In this document: one piece after another, positions 25,540-39,443 of the stretch
How the letters are laid out: each line of letters starts with the position of its first letter
Position numbering within the stretch: position 1 is the stretch's first letter
Assembly: GCF_030272615.1 (NCBI RefSeq)
Contig: NC_081405.1
Location: forward strand, 152,686,113-152,750,112
Reading direction: 5' to 3'
Source of the DNA: Cryptomeria japonica
Lineage: Eukaryota; Streptophyta; Pinopsida; Cupressales; Cupressaceae
DNA: 64,000 nt
Program-made: the position numbers and the translations under genes
Notes under the pieces: generated by a model
The model's database searches: none
What the model saw: only the letters and a program-made list of their open reading frames with translations
Told to the model about the DNA's origin: nothing

Positions 25540-28500
25540 AATTCTGAGCTAAAAGGAGATAATAGAAATTCATTGAAGAAACTTTTGATAAACCTAGGGC
25601 CAAGAAGCAAAAGAAAGAAGGAAAGTAAGAAAAACGGGACTTAATATACCAATTATCTGGTGCAGGTCCTAAAATAAACAGGACCGCACAATTAAACCCT
25701 AGTGCAAAGAAACTAGAAGGTAAACAAATGCATTTAGGAAATGTATGGACACCTGAAAGAGGGTATGACCTATTCATGTTCCACTACAAAAGAATGTTCA
25801 AGCATGAACTTGTGTGCAATCCATGGCAATTAAATTTAGAGAAGTTGGTTGTGCCTAATGTATATGTAAATGTGGATTTGATGAAAGTAATTGCTAAGAA
25901 TTACAACCCAAAGATCAAAAGAATCTGTGATTCTCAAGGAACACCACTTGTAGCAATAACCTAGGAATATATTTCCTTAGTCTTTGATTTAGATAGCTGT
26001 GATAAAGAAATCATTCTTGAAAACCTTGAGAAACAATACCATAGAATGGTTACTGCTTACAAGAGATGGAGATTTCCCTTATACAAACTTAGGTTAGAAG
26101 GAAACCAACAAGTAACAAGTTTGAATTTAATGACAAACATCCATTCTCTATGGAATTGTTTGAGTATTTTCAGTGTACCTATTATTCAATTTGCCAGGTC
26201 TTGGGCATAGATGCTCCTCCTCTCATGTCACTTGCACCAATGATTTTAGTAGAAGACATACAAAGTCATGGTGCTCGCCCATTTGACTATGCAACACACT
26301 TAACATATATATTTGACACAAGCTTATGTTCAATTTAAAGGAATAATAATTGTATATGTTTCAAACATTATTCTCTGCTTATGCATATGATTCTAAATGT
26401 TTTCCAAGAAATGGGCATATGGATATAACATTTCAAAATTGTAGATTATGATAAGACCAATAAATTAAATGCTATACAAATATGGATCGTAATATTGGAT
26501 AACAGGTATACCTAGCCCCATTACTTATATTTTGAAGAATACTTTGTTAAGCCATTGTACAAAATTTTTGGCCATCCCTATGATTACACATTAACTTGAA
26601 ATTCAAAAGTTTCTAACCACAATTAGGGAGATTGGTATCCTTTTGAGGATTGTACAAAGATTCTAGAGTATATGGGTTTGAGGATACTCCTTTCCTTCTA
26701 CCTAGAAAAATGCCTAATTGAGTAGCATATTATGAGATTATAAGGCAATTATCTTATTCCACTTTTATGAATCTGAGATCATTTGGAAAATAGACTCTCA
26801 TGCTAGGAACCCTCTACTTTGGGGATTTCACTATAGCTGCCATGAAAGGATATGATTTAATTGATAGAAAGCTGGCACACTATAGTTTGCCATGAGGTAA
26901 GAAAAGGGAAGAATTTGATCCTAAGGGTTTTATTAATTTGAAATCAAAATAAGGAAAAATTTGAGTGGGTATAAGCATAAGCCTTATGTGCATGATGTTC
27001 TTATCAAGAATCTAGATGAGTCTCGAGCTATTCAAAAGATTGAAACATATAAAAAAGTTATGCAAGCAGAGGCATGGAAGGAGAATCATGATTCATCCTA
27101 TTATGGTTCTTTCTTGGAGATTGATGATCCCATTTCCAGGACCGAGGCACTTATCTCACATGTTGATGTGTTCCATCTTTTGTATTCAGGGCTAGAATAA
27201 ATGAACCTAGAGGGGAAAGTATTCAAAGAACAGAGGCAGGGAGTGAATCCCCCATTCAACGTATTTCACCATAGTCCACTCTTGGAATTATCTTCTCCAT
27301 GGAAGAAGATGCCCCACAAGAAGAAGATGTAGCAAATAGTGCTCAGTAAGAAAATTCTCAAAGCAGAAATTGGTGAGTATTGTGCCCCACTAGATCTGAT
27401 GATGACAATGGACCAATCATTAGGAGATTTAATTGATGATGTGAGACAATTAGCTTGTAAACAATTTATCTCTGACAATGATTTTGTGAAGGCTTCATAA
27501 TTCAAAGCCTTTTTGTATGAGTATAAAGGGAAGCAAGTTAGAAAATGAGTTGTTGATATAGTACCTATCAATGAGTCTCAATTATTATAGGAATTGTAGA
27601 AGAATATTGATTTAGAAATGAGTAAAATGACTCCAGAGAGGGGAAGAGAAATTTTGCAAGAAGCGGATGTTATGATCTTCCGAGGGTGGGATATAAGTTC
27701 TGCTCTTATTTTTGACAACTTTGTAAGAAGCCAAGACACACTGCTGAAATTGATCTCAGAATCTATGGATGAAATATGCAGTGGATCTTGTAATTTCAAC
27801 TCGGATGAAAAGAGTTTTCTTACATGGCCACTAAATCCCTCGGATAAAACACCAAAAATCATTGATACTGGTATAGTTTTTGGACATCTGATGGTGCAAC
27901 GAGTTGGAGAAATTGATCCAGTAGAAATTGCTGATCTGAACATCAATATAGAAAAAATCAATAAGGCTCAGGTTGAACAACTGATTAAGGAAAGAAACAT
28001 GTACAAATCAAAGAATGAACTTCTTGGACATGAAAGTGCAAGGCTTAAAGACAAAGTAAAAGATATGTCCAAGGAGTTGACATATGAACCTGATAAAGTC
28101 CTTCTAGTAGCATAGGAAGAAGCATACCATTGTAAGAAAAAATCTCATGAGTCTCAAAGAGAAGGGCAACAACTTGATACACAAATTAAAGCTTCGAAGT
28201 ATGAGATAGATTCAGAGCTTGTGAAAAGGATGTTCAATAAGTTGATAGTACACATAGATAGATTTTGGCTGGCTCACATGAGAAACTATAGTCCCCTCAA
28301 GGAACATACAAGATTAGAAGATAGGATCAAGGAGAAGCTTCAAGAGCCGCAAGGAACGAGGACTATTAATGAACAAATTTTGAAGGAGGGCAATACTTTA
28401 CTGCAAAATCATTTAAATTTGTATCACATCCTTGAGGCCAAGGTAAATGAGTTTGGTGGAGTTGCAGGAACACGTCTACTTGCATTATTTAATGACACAT

Positions 28501-28700
28501 GAGATATAAAGGATCAAGCTTAATGGAGGGATGAATGGAAGCTCACTCTCAGAGGCTCTTGATGATATCAATGATGAAGATTATGTAATAGACAACACAT
28601 TTGCATGGCTGGAGAAGATGTATGACATTGAGTTCTTAGTGAGCAATATCATTGATGATGCTGATGAGTACACTACACTAGGTTATATTGAGCATATCTC
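25540..28700 (+). pseudogene. Copy C: second broken member of the large-protein family
   Basis: Function unknown. It aligns with copy A in order. DLMKVIAKNYNPKIKRICDS (about 25875-25935) matches ELMIECARHYNPQSRTIVSN, and the next residues keep the same pattern (ITQEYISLVF against LSEEAISEAF, with the Q now a stop). LLPRKMPN...EIIRQLS (about 26690-26760) matches MLPRYPTD...EVTRQLA. TLMLGTLYFG (about 26798-26828) matches QVPIILGNSV. The C-terminal half (27618-28500) is charged and coiled-coil-like (for example EQLIKERNMYKSKNELL). Longer open stretches remain at 25728-25964, 26961-27200, 27618-28115 and 28221-28502, separated by single stops, so decay is milder than in copy B. The true start is unclear. 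Confidence 0.7.
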
Positions 28701-29399
28701 ATAGGTGCATCTTTTCCTTGTCAGAGCAACATAATGGTAGCCAATCACTGATATAAGGAGATAGTTCAATATCTTGTTTCTTATTGTTGTCAAAGACCTT
28801 AATTAGTATCATTAGTTTTATCAATTTTAGTTTAAATTGAAAAGACAATTTGAAAAGGCATGACCTTTTCACTATTATGTTATAAATTGGCATTTGATAT
28901 GAATGAAGCAATAGAAGATAGATAAAAAAATAGACTTTCTAAGAAATGATTGTGCTTTCCTTACAAGCTATGAATAAATACAATTGAATATTTTTGAAAT
29001 CTGGTTGCACCTGTTATATTGGTTAAATTAACCAAGGTTGTTTGATATCTCTATATGTGGAATTTAGGTGTTATATTGATTTGAATACCAAGAGTACCTC
29101 AACTTGATTGAAAATGTCTTTTTTTGTATGGTTTATTTGCTTGGTTCTCTCAATGAGGGATTAAATTCATTCAGAAAGGTTATAGTAACAAAAGACAACT
29201 CATTTCATTAAGGGAATCAAATAATTGATAGATTCATACAAGGCGTGAATATAAAAATTGTCTAACAGAGTGATACAAAACCATTGAGGAAGCAAAAATT
29301 GACTCCATTGCCTAGTGTAAGGAAGACACCAACCATAGAACTTTAAACTACACAAATACATTCACTTCATACATCAAAAACATTCTCTATATAGCTATA
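28701..29399 (+). other. Putative 3' regulatory region of copy C, then unassigned
   Basis: After the copy C end lies a TATA-like TTATAAATTGG near 28881 and GAATAAATAC near 28972, repeating the order seen after copies A and B. Nothing else is recognised up to the copia gag relic. Confidence 0.35.
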
Positions 29400-30560
29400 A
29401 TTTGCTACAACTACCCTCAAGATATACCCACCTAGGCAAAGCAAAGCTTGAAGAGCAAGGGAATTCAACCATTTTGGTTAATCCCATTCGTTGGCTAAAT
29501 TTAATTGTCAAACTTGACCATAGAGCCTGCCATACTCTTAGAGTTTGACAAACTTGCAATTTTGGGAACCAACACCATCATCAAAACTAAATTGTACCAT
29601 TCTTTATCCAATAATTGGATATGTAGTGTTGTACCTACGGTAGACATTACCTCCATCATATTTTTTTATATGTGGAGAATTGCTCCTTATGAGGATTCAT
29701 GTGATAAAAGCATCTTGAATCAACAAAATAATGCTTGTGCTCAATATAGTTTTACATACAAAATTAAAACCTCATCACCTACATTGGAATTTTTGTAGAG
29801 GAATCCAAGTATTTTTTTCCTACATTCCTTAACATGTCCCCTCTTTCCATAGTTCCAATACTTAACTCTGTTCTTCATTCTATGAGTCTTAGACTTACCA
29901 TTTTGTTTGTCCTTAGGTACATTTTGATATCTATTTTATCCTCTTTCCTTTGAGCTACCCTTGACATTTAGAGCATTCATTGAAATATCAATAGCTTTCT
30001 TCCTCATTTTATGTGACAAGGGTTTCCAACTTTGGATCTTCAACGTTAGTGCTAATAGAAATTATAAAATTCTCTCATGGCTCAATAAAAGAACAAAGTA
30101 CCATAATGATTTTTTCTTCTTCCTCAATATTAATATAAATTGAGGCTAATTGACTCACAATTAAATTAAAAGTATTTCAATGCTCAATAATAGATTTACC
30201 TTCCTTTATTTTAAGAGAAGATAGTTTTATTTTCAAATAGAGTTTGTTTACCAAACTTTTGGCTTGAAAAATTTCACCTAACCATCTCCATAAAGAAAAT
30301 GTGAACTTTTATTCAAAGATATTTACTAGGATAGAATCTACAAGACAACCAAATTATACATCATTCCTTTTATCCATCTTGTCCCACTCATCTTGATTGA
30401 TTGCATTGATTTTATTTTCTTTTATTGTAGTCAACCATTGATCTCTTTCTCTAAGAAGATTGTCCATTTTTAGCTTCCAGAAATTAGAATTTGTTTTATT
30501 ATTTTTTCAATATCCAATTGAGATGTAGGTGTAGGCATGATTTCCACACTCACAAATATA
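29400..30560 (-). pseudogene. Ty1/copia gag relic, minus strand
   Basis: Read on the minus strand, this is a decayed copia gag (RNA-packaging) sequence. It carries a LVNKLYLK segment (complement of about 30231-30262), typical of the retrotransposon gag domain of plant copia elements. A zinc-knuckle-like YWNYGKRGHVKEC (complement of about 29817-29868) follows, in which the first of the CCHC cysteines appears replaced. Stops interrupt the frame throughout. A protease or integrase continuation to the left (29400-29800) is too diverged to call. Confidence 0.65.
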
Positions 30561-31470
30561 CAAAACCAAAACTCCCTTGTGGCACAAAAAACCTTCACAC
30601 TTTCACTTAATAAAAAAGTTGGCTAGGATCTAATGCAAATGTTAGAAATGAAGGAAACTACTATAGTATGGAGATTTGAAATAAACATACAAACCTACAA
30701 AGTATACTATAGAATATTCATAGAAATTTACAAATAATATGAACTAGCAACAAAAAAATCAATAATACTTAAGAGTCATACAACAACATAAATATTTACA
30801 TGGAGAAAACCCTTTTGGGTTAAAAAAAATTGACCAAAAATAATTAAAAATTTGTATTATTTGCAAAGAGATTACAATAAATTTGACTTCCTTCAATCTT
30901 GCATCAAATTTGATAGCATTTGTGCACCTATTAAACTTCTCATTATAAACTACTATCCTGTGCATCAAATATACATGTAAGGACAAAACAAGATATAAAA
31001 AATGAGATTGTAAACTGACTGCTAAAACCATGGGTCCAAACTAGGAGCTAGAAATGGCCATACAAACCCCAAAAATTTCACCAAATAATGGTGGTGAAAA
31101 TTCTCGCACTCCTCACACATGTGGAGTCTCCATGATTAGTATATAAATCCTACCTTGTCATAATTTGTCATAAATAATCTATCAACACAGTTCTTATGTC
31201 CCAAGTGATCTTTCTTATTTTTAACCCTCGAAGTTGTTGTAGAATCTATCATAACATCCTTAAACATAGGATTTCCATTTCCATGTTAAGACCACTAAAT
31301 GGGCATCTTTTGACAATTAATAACTTACTTTTCAAGGCATTGACATGTGGCAAAAGTGCCAACTCAAAATCTCACGTTCCTTTTTATAAAGATCAAATAT
31401 TTAATTATATAACTACCAAATATCTAGGTGGGAAATTATTAAATAATAATAGATAATTAACTTAGGAATT
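30561..31470 (-). other. Probable LTR/leader side of the copia relic
   Basis: This lies where the 5' LTR of the minus-strand copia relic is expected. I could not fix LTR ends or a primer-binding site. Weak plus-strand frames (31196-31456) carry no motif. Confidence 0.3.
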
Positions 31471-32095
31471 GCCAAGGTTGAGATACCTCAATTTCTAAAA
31501 AAAGGTGGTCCACTTGATATTATTTGAAAGGTAACGGAAAAGTTGAAACATCTAACAAAATCCTTAAGCATATTGTCAATGACATTGGTCATGACTAACA
31601 CTCAATCTCAACTTGCCCTATCGACCTATCACACAAGCATTTTCAACCCCATAGGAACCACCCTATATTCCCCGATCTTGGCATTGAATTCATCTTGATA
31701 ATTGATATTAAGCTACCTTACTTGCACATCTATTTTTGTAACCTCGCCATGAATGAAGAATACATGGTGGCACAACCATATGAAATAAATCTTCTTGATG
31801 AACACCAACATAATGTGTTAAATCACCTCAAAGCATATCAAAATCAATTCCATTGTAGCTGAAAAAATAATATCAAAATTAATGAGTTTGAAGTTAGTGA
31901 TCTTGTTCTCAAATAAAAGTATAAGAATAAAAATCAAGACCATGAGAAGAAAGGAAAATTTGAACCAAATTGGGTGGGTCCCTATGTCACCATTGTTAGA
32001 TGTGGAATATAAGCACACAACCTATGGATAATCAAAGGTAAAGAGTTGAAGGAACCAATGATGACTGTGTACATCAAGTAGTTCTATACCTAATT
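31471..32095 (+). pseudogene. Gypsy integrase C-terminal relic (Tat-like)
   Basis: Degenerate plus-strand integrase end. KGKFEPNWVGPYVTIV at about 31955-32000, followed by GKELKEPM...VYIK.FY, parallels the KGKFEPNWLGPFVV ... EEPINSMHLKKFYV tail of the element at 669-3495. Upstream, GGPLDI and STYHTS-like phrases near 31505-31640 are integrase-core debris. It is a second, older copy of the same lineage. All frames are broken. Confidence 0.65.
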
Positions 32096-33320
32096 TAGCA
32101 ACATATTATCATAAAAATAACAAAATAAACAAATTAAAAATATAAAGTAAAAATAAATATTACTCTTTGATGAAAATTATGTTTATGAAACCTTAGGAAA
32201 GTACCATGATGAAATTCACTTGTAGGCATCATGTGTAAGTACCTAGTTTCCATTATCCATGAGCAACATTTTCCCTCGGGGGAAAGTTAAAGTACAATTC
32301 ACCCTATTTCTTCTATATAGTTTCTCTCCTTTTCAACATCTCTCTTCCCACGTAACCTCTTTCCTTTGGTAAATATCTATCTTACATCTTGACTCTTTCT
32401 TTGAAAAATGATTATACCTAATAAAAATACTTGACATCATGACATGTACCCTTTTATTACCTAATCTTGAATCGACACAACACATGAACAAACACACCCT
32501 AAAAATCTCACCCTAAATTGGATTTTAGGAAAACAATCGCTTTTTAGACACATATTCACTCCACCTACATAGGTTATTTTCTTTCTCTCATGCATGATAT
32601 CCTTGTTAAAAGTTACAAATATCATCAACTTGATGAGAAGTAAATCAAGTTATGTGTTTGTTCTTGTTTGTTTGCATTTTGATTACTATTATGTGTTTTT
32701 TATTTTCAACCCACAACATACTCAATTGAGCTCATCAAGGTCCATTATATCATGCTAAATGTCTTGATTATATGTCTATTGGGGCATATTTATTATTTAC
32801 CATTTTTTTGTGTATGTACAAGTCAATCCTTCATGCATATGATAAAACATCATCAAGGTTTCTTATAACTTGACACATACCATCATATGCTATATAAAAT
32901 TTAGGTTACTCAACATATTTGAGAATTTCTTCAAATTCATTAACATGTACCTATCTACAACCCGCACAATATTTCTTTAACTAGCTAGCCAAGGTGACTA
33001 TCACCTATTCTTTACCCCTCTCCCATTTTTTCCCACCCTCCTTTCCCTTTTCATCTTGTCCTAGCCTATTTTTTATACTTTTCTCCTATCAAGATTCCAA
33101 CCATATTATTTACACCTACTTACCCTCTTAAGAGGGCATTCCTCTCTAGATTATCTACAATTCATCCTTAAAGAACTTGGAGCATCTTAATTTCTCAACC
33201 CAACTCAATCAATCAATTAATCTAAAAAAATCTTATCCAAAAATCCTAAGCACAATTTTTTCATCATCGTCATCCTACCATGGTGTTTATTTGATTGTAT
33301 TTTCTTTGAAATATTATTTT
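32096..33320 (+). other. 3' spacer of the second Tat-like relic and unassigned sequence
   Basis: A polypurine-like CCCTCGGGGGAAAGT near 32273 resembles the CCCGAGGGGGC block of the first element's spacer. No LTR edge or gene could be recognised in the rest. Confidence 0.35.
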
Positions 33321-33322
33321 TA

Positions 33323-35510
33323 TTAAATAAAATAAGCGTAGAAATTTATTAATAAAAAAAAATCAACAATATAATAAAGAAGCAATGCAACCACTTGGGA
33401 CCAATCCCAACCAACCAATAGCATCATTACAGAGCCAATACCTAGCAAAAGAAAAACTACCCATACTATCCATGAAAATCCTTTGAAATCAACCCCTCCA
33501 ACTTTTGGGATTCTCCCATTAAGGTGCTCCCAAAAATGAATATTTCGATTACCCATATTTTCAAAGGCCCATTCCAAATAATCAACAACCCTATTCCATT
33601 CCCTTGGGATATGAATGAAGAAAATAAAATCCAAAGAGTTGCATAGCTATCGAATCTGCTTAACCATCACTGCCAACTACCATCTCTCATCCCCACTATC
33701 CTACTTATTCAATATATTAACTAGAATTTGTGAATCTATCTCACATATAACTTTGTAGTAGCCAAGCTCATAGAACCTTTCCAAGGCGATAAGAATAACC
33801 AGCACTTTTATAAGGTTATTAGTTTGGAAGTCTTTATAGCTCGAAAAGAAGATTCAAATAAAACCCATACAATCCATTGCAACACTCAAACTCCAGCATG
33901 CCTAGGATTTCCCTTAGAGGACCCATTTGTATTGATCTTAAAAATCTCTATAGGTGGCAAAGTCCAATGACCAACTCTATGAGTTTTCCTAATTTGAGAC
34001 TGCCTCCTTTTAGAAATGGAAGGTCCAACACTATTTCTAGATAAGTATCCCTTGCATCACCTCTATCTCATGAGGTTATGTAAGGGTCTCTCTATCACAC
34101 TTAGCTTGAATAGTTTCTTGGATCATCCCAGTAATTATCTACCAAACTTGCTTAACCTTCATCCTCATGTCCTAAAAAATCCTACAGTTCCTTTCTAACC
34201 ACATTTTCCTTAGGATGTTTGAGGGGCCAATATTCTAGGCTACCTAAAGAAATAATGCCTTAGCAGGAGGATGAACCAAATTCTTCTAAAGTTCATGAAG
34301 TGAGGAAGCATTAATACAAGCTTGCTTCCAAGTACCCTACCACAAATGCTAGATGGCTCTAGAAAAAAATGCACTGAAGAAACAAATGGGAAGAGGTTTC
34401 ATCATCTTTTCCATAAAGGATATAGATAGAAGACCTTTGTATTACTCGCTTCCTTAGTTTATCCCAAGTAAGACATCTATTTTGAGTGGCTATCCAAAGG
34501 AAAAAAAACTGTATTTTGTCCAAGTGAACCTATTCGACACTTTCTACCAAGGAACTCATCCATCTCGTGAATTTGCTTATTTCAAAACCTGATACCCATT
34601 GGCCACTAAATACACCCCTTTAGAATGGGGAGTCCAAGACAAGATATATTTTCTCTTAATGGAATTGTAGGTACACCTTGCAATAATTCTAGAAAGCTCT
34701 TTGAGAACCTCCTTTGACCCCCCAGGTGGCCAATAAGAGGGATCCTTGCACTCAAACACCTCAACCTGACCCACTCAATGAGTGGTTTTGAAATCTTCAA
34801 CCTTCATCCAACTAGCCTCCAATAAGTGATCATACAATTATTGTAAGTGTGGGTACATAGACTTGGCGGGAGAGAATCCATCCCATGAATCAAACCAGAA
34901 AAGTGCCTCTGAACCCTTATTGTAGATCCAAAACAAGCCTTGCTTGATTAAATTAACACCCCTTTTAAGAGTGTCCTAGATCATAGATCCCTTCCCCACT
35001 AGGCTAATTCTAGAAACATTAGCAGGATGTACTCCTCCCAAGTAAGGATATTTGCCTAGACCTAATCCTGGTTAGTGCACTAGTGCCAATGTAACTTGGC
35101 AGCCAAAACTTGGCTAGTAAGAGAAACTTGTTGCAAGCCAATAACGTCCGGTCTACAAATAGATTCCCATTTAACCAAAATCCACTTAGATGAAGCCAAA
35201 TTACTAGCCCAAAAGAATTGACAAGAAAGAGTATTCAAATCCCAAATGAAACTTAAGGGGGCAATTTGGATGAAGCACCTATAAATGTGCAAAGTTGGAG
35301 CACTGATTTCAATAACCACAATCTTCTAGCATAAGAGAGCCAATTGAAGGTCCAATGGTTAACTTTCCTTTGAAACTTATCAAGTGCAATTTGCCAAGTC
35401 CCCCTCAGCACAGGCCTAGAAGAAAGAGGAATACCCAAGTACACAAAGGGATATCTCTTTCTTTGAAACATTGTTACTCCTTGCAGTCTCATTGAATTTT
35501 AGTTAGAGTG
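33323..35510 (-). pseudogene. LINE (L1-type) ORF2 C-terminal relic, minus strand
   Basis: The minus strand carries the C-terminal part of a plant non-LTR retrotransposon polyprotein. YLGIPLSSRP and KVNHWTFNWLSYARRLWLLKSV (35253-35492) match the region after the RT palm. Next comes a WVKWE-type segment with ILVKWESICRP (35080-35319), then a zinc-binding RT-associated region near 34577-34774. At the far end is an RNase H-like tail (YKVICEIDSQILVNILNK at about 33690-33750), the acquired RNase H found in many plant L1 elements. Multiple stops. The RT catalytic core lies upstream and is missing or beyond 35510, where an LTR-like segment interrupts it. Confidence 0.75.
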
Positions 35511-35519
35511 ACACTTTGA

Positions 35520-35925
35520 AGAGGAATAAAATACAAACATCTAAAAGCATACCAATACCATTTTTATGTAAATCCATTCCATACTATTATTTTTATCATC
35601 ATTAATTAATTAAATAATTATGTTATTTAATTAATCTATTCCACTTCTAATTAATTTAATAATTATACTATTTAATTAATCTAGTTCACCAAGTTAACTA
35701 ATTAAATAAATATTATTTAATCATTCTACCCCAATGTCACTTCTAATAAAGTAATTTTATTATTTAATTAAACTTTAATTTCCATTTCAAATGGATAAAT
35801 TAATTAGATAATATTTTATTATATTTAATTATCTATATCGCCTCCATCATTTTCAGAAATAAATGACCAACTAATTTCATTTCCTTCCCAATTTTTATTG
35901 CAACTAATTGTTTGTTGTACTTTCT
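35520..35925 (+). mobile_element. LTR fragment of the AT-rich TGTAGACACC family
   Basis: After a purine-rich GAAGAGGAATAAAA comes ACAAACATCTAAAAG, a degenerate form of the TGTAGACACCTAAAA start. Blocks of ATTAATTAATTAAATAATTA identical in style to the other family LTRs follow. LINE-like minus-strand sequence appears on the left, and possibly on the right at 35930-36118, suggesting insertion into the LINE. No target duplication was established. Confidence 0.4.
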
Positions 35926-38900
35926 ATTTCTAGATAAATAATGTCATCCCTTCACCTCGAACAAACTTATTCATAGACATCCATCTTCTCCTTGATCCAA
36001 GGAAAACTTTGTCATTCAACCTCCACCATAGATCTCTTAGGAAAATCCCAATCATCCATCCTACTAGCCAAAATATTATAAATGGAGCTTCAAAGCTTCC
36101 AAAAAAAATGACTATCATTGATTAGTACATGCTAAAAAGATTTTGTACAAATCATTTGAGTCACCACAATCCATTATTTTCATTGGGATCTTATCCTCAC
36201 AAACAATGGAGTTTTTATTTGACAGCATTTGTATTGTTCAAATTTTAATCAAAGTTCAACCTTGAGGAACTTGCAAGCTAAATTTGAATTAAGAAGCTGA
36301 TTCATATTTGTTTCCTTCTATTTTGATTATTTTTAAATTTTACAAGTTATATATAATAAGCACCCATATTCACAATCCATTAAAATTGAACATTGTAGCA
36401 TGTAACTTATTTTTATTATGGAAAGAAGAGATAAATAATATCCAATTTAATAGGCAAGTAAGTGAGCACTTTGTGCATCATACATGAACATAAGAACATT
36501 GAAGGACATCATCATGATGGTATATGCATTATTATAGTTTACATAAAATTTTATTGTAGTTGAACTATGCACATAGTTGTAGCATGAGAAGTTCCTTTTC
36601 ATTGTAAATACACATGTCCTTCATTGTGCATCGATGCAATAAGAATAACCAAATTTACAATAGCTTCATAAGCATTTTAAAATGGCCTTTATTTGAAAAG
36701 AAGCATAATTGAAAATAATAAGATGTATTATAACTTGACAAACATTATTGGACAACTTTGTATCAATATATGAAGTTGTACCAAAGATGGAAATAGAAGT
36801 CACTGTAGGTGCAAGCTCATATGTATTACAAAAGGGGTTTTAGAATAAGCATGTAAAAGATAATCACTTTAGAATGTGAAAAGCATCATAGCAGGTTGAA
36901 GGATCAATGTTCAGAAGAATTGTAAGCATGTAATTGGTACTATTGAATTGTGTATAGAAGTTTTCTATTTGTATCCAATACTAGCCATTGTGGAATTCCT
37001 TGAGCAACCCAAGAAATTATAGCTATTGGAGTTGTAGAACAACACATGTTAAGTTATTACAAAGATGGAAAGATATTATCCTATATCCTAAATATAATAT
37101 TTTGTGAAACCAAAAACTCCTTAATAATGTACATGTATAATTTGTATTAGATCAATGAGTAAATCTCATCTTACATTGAAGGACAATTCAACAAGTTGTT
37201 GGATTAAAAAACTATATTCTTGTAGACTCAAAAGTTGAATATAATTATATATTAATGTAACTTCTCTTGAAATTCTACATAATTTTTTTTAAAATGGCAT
37301 CTTATTTTGAGTCTATATGCAAATGTTATGACCTCCAAATGAAGCAAGACTTAGAACTATTAATAACAGTTATTTTGCAATTGACACTAGTGGTTTTGTA
37401 ATTGACAAGGTGATTTTGTAGTGAATGGGTGCTTTTGTCATTGACATTGAGAGTTCATAACCAATGGGGTTATTTCATAATTGAATCATGTTGAAAGGGG
37501 TGACTTTTTACTCAAGCCAAAAATATGTGGATTTGAAACAATCTGTTATTCAATGTCTTTAGTTCCCAAATTGAAGGTGTGGCAAATATAAAGGTTGTCC
37601 TCCAAGGCTTTATAGATACTATTAGGGGTCCAAACCAAGCAATGGAGGAGAATACTTGTATGTTTTATCTTTTTAGATATTAATAGCATAGGAAGGCAAT
37701 TATGTGGTGCAACTTTCTAGATCTTAAGAGCATAGGAAGGAAATTATATGTCGTATCTTCCAGATTAAGAGGCACTTGATAGAGGAATTTAATATTTTTG
37801 TAGTTGTCTAATTATACTATAGGTAGAAAGAAATTTTTCACCCTCATAGGATTTTTTCAACTCATATCATTATGTTATGTTGTATATAACAATTTAGTAT
37901 TTTCTTTTATTTGTTAAAAAACACTATAAGACCTCCATTTCCAACTAATATTTGGATTTCAAGTAGAAAAATAGTGTCTTACATTGATTTCCTAGTTTTT
38001 AACTCATTATGGAAGATTATGAACCGTAAGATTTCCATGAATGAAGTCAGTTTCTTAAAAAAATCTTGTATTAGAAATATTTCATTGATATGAGCTTAAT
38101 AGATGAGGAATGTACATATAGACCCTTATGACAACCATCTCCATTACCACTTAAACCCTTAATCCATGGATTATCTTATATCGAAAGCACTATAAAATAT
38201 AGGATACAAAATATCATGAGATATATGAACATTTTCAACATGATTATCAATATTATTTGTTACTTAACATGATCATCATGAATATCCATAGAATCAACAT
38301 GAGATACACAAGAACTATCATCATAAATCACATCATCAGAATGCAAGGAATCACAATTTAAAATCTCATCATCTATTCATAAGACGATGTATCATCATGT
38401 ATGTAAAAAGGTGAATCACAAATTAGATTCTTAGACTTCTCATAAGATGTACGATCACAAGAAAATGAACCTAAGGATATAGAAACAGGCCTATCATGAC
38501 AAGTAAGAATAACAACATCACAAGAATCAAGAACATCCTAAATAAATAAGGTTAGTATAATCTCATCATATACAATATCATTCTTAAATGTGTTGTAAGA
38601 AAGTAAAACTAGTTGATCATCATCTATTTGACAAGAAATATAAATCATATAATGCATATGACACTAGTAATCATCAAATTGAAGGTATTATTTTCCCATA
38701 GTCCATGAATTGTTATAAAAGCTTTTGGGTAATTGACTGGGTATTTTTGCTTTTCGACATTTTAGATCACACTTTGTGGTCCTTCATCAGAAAAATGAAA
38801 ACTTTTCATTTTCATTTTAATTTTAATTTTATAGATATACTTTCCTAATCATTTTCAATTTTCTAATAAAAGATCACATAATGTAATCTGGAACATTGAA

Positions 38901-39245
38901 AAGCAAAAATATATGAAACATTAAAAAGAAAAAAAATATGCATAATTATTATTCAAAAGATTTCATAACTATCATCAAATCATCATACACAAAAACATTA
39001 TAATATATATGACACTAGTAATCATCATATACCTCATTAGTGGCCAATGAAGAAAAAGTGGTGAAAGGTAAAACATACTAGTGCGTATGACTCTCACTAG
39101 GCAAAGGAAGAGTGATAATAAGATTGAAATATAACAGGCCTTCATACTAACTTTTTGTATGTGTCCTTAGTTATGATGGTGACAAGGTTATTTTGTTGCT
39201 ATTCATTATCGTTACATTCTTTCCATATGTCATGTCAAGCACAAA
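35926..39245. other. Unassigned AT-rich intergenic stretch
   Basis: No intact gene. A minus-strand, Asp/Ser-rich coding-like stretch at about 38240-38660 (phrases such as HSDDVIYDDSSC) may be a retroelement remnant. The phrase GACACTAGTAATCATCA recurs at about 38660 and 39012, hinting at an old duplication of about 350 bp. Near 37375-37460 the words TTTTGTAATTGACA and variants recur four times. Nothing else can be supported. Confidence 0.35.
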
Positions 39246-39249
39246 AAAA

Positions 39250-39443
39250 GTGGTTATAAACGACATACTTACAAATGTTTATTGAATCTCAATCGATGTA
39301 ACCAACATAATTTAGTCTATTCGAAAAACTTAATTTTAACAAAATAGTGGTTATAATCGACAACTTTTAAAAGCTTTATTAAATGTTCATCGATGCAGCC
39401 AACATGATTTAATTTATTGGAAACCTTAATTTGAACAAAATTT
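39250..39443 (+). repeat. Two-copy 97-bp direct repeat in the PAP upstream region
   Basis: Unit 1 (39250-39346) and unit 2 (39347-39443) both run GTGGTTATAA.CGACA ... TCGATG.A.CCAACAT.ATTTA ... AACAAAAT, roughly 75 percent alike by eye. They end about 325 bp before the PAP start codon, so they sit where proximal promoter elements would be. Confidence 0.7.
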
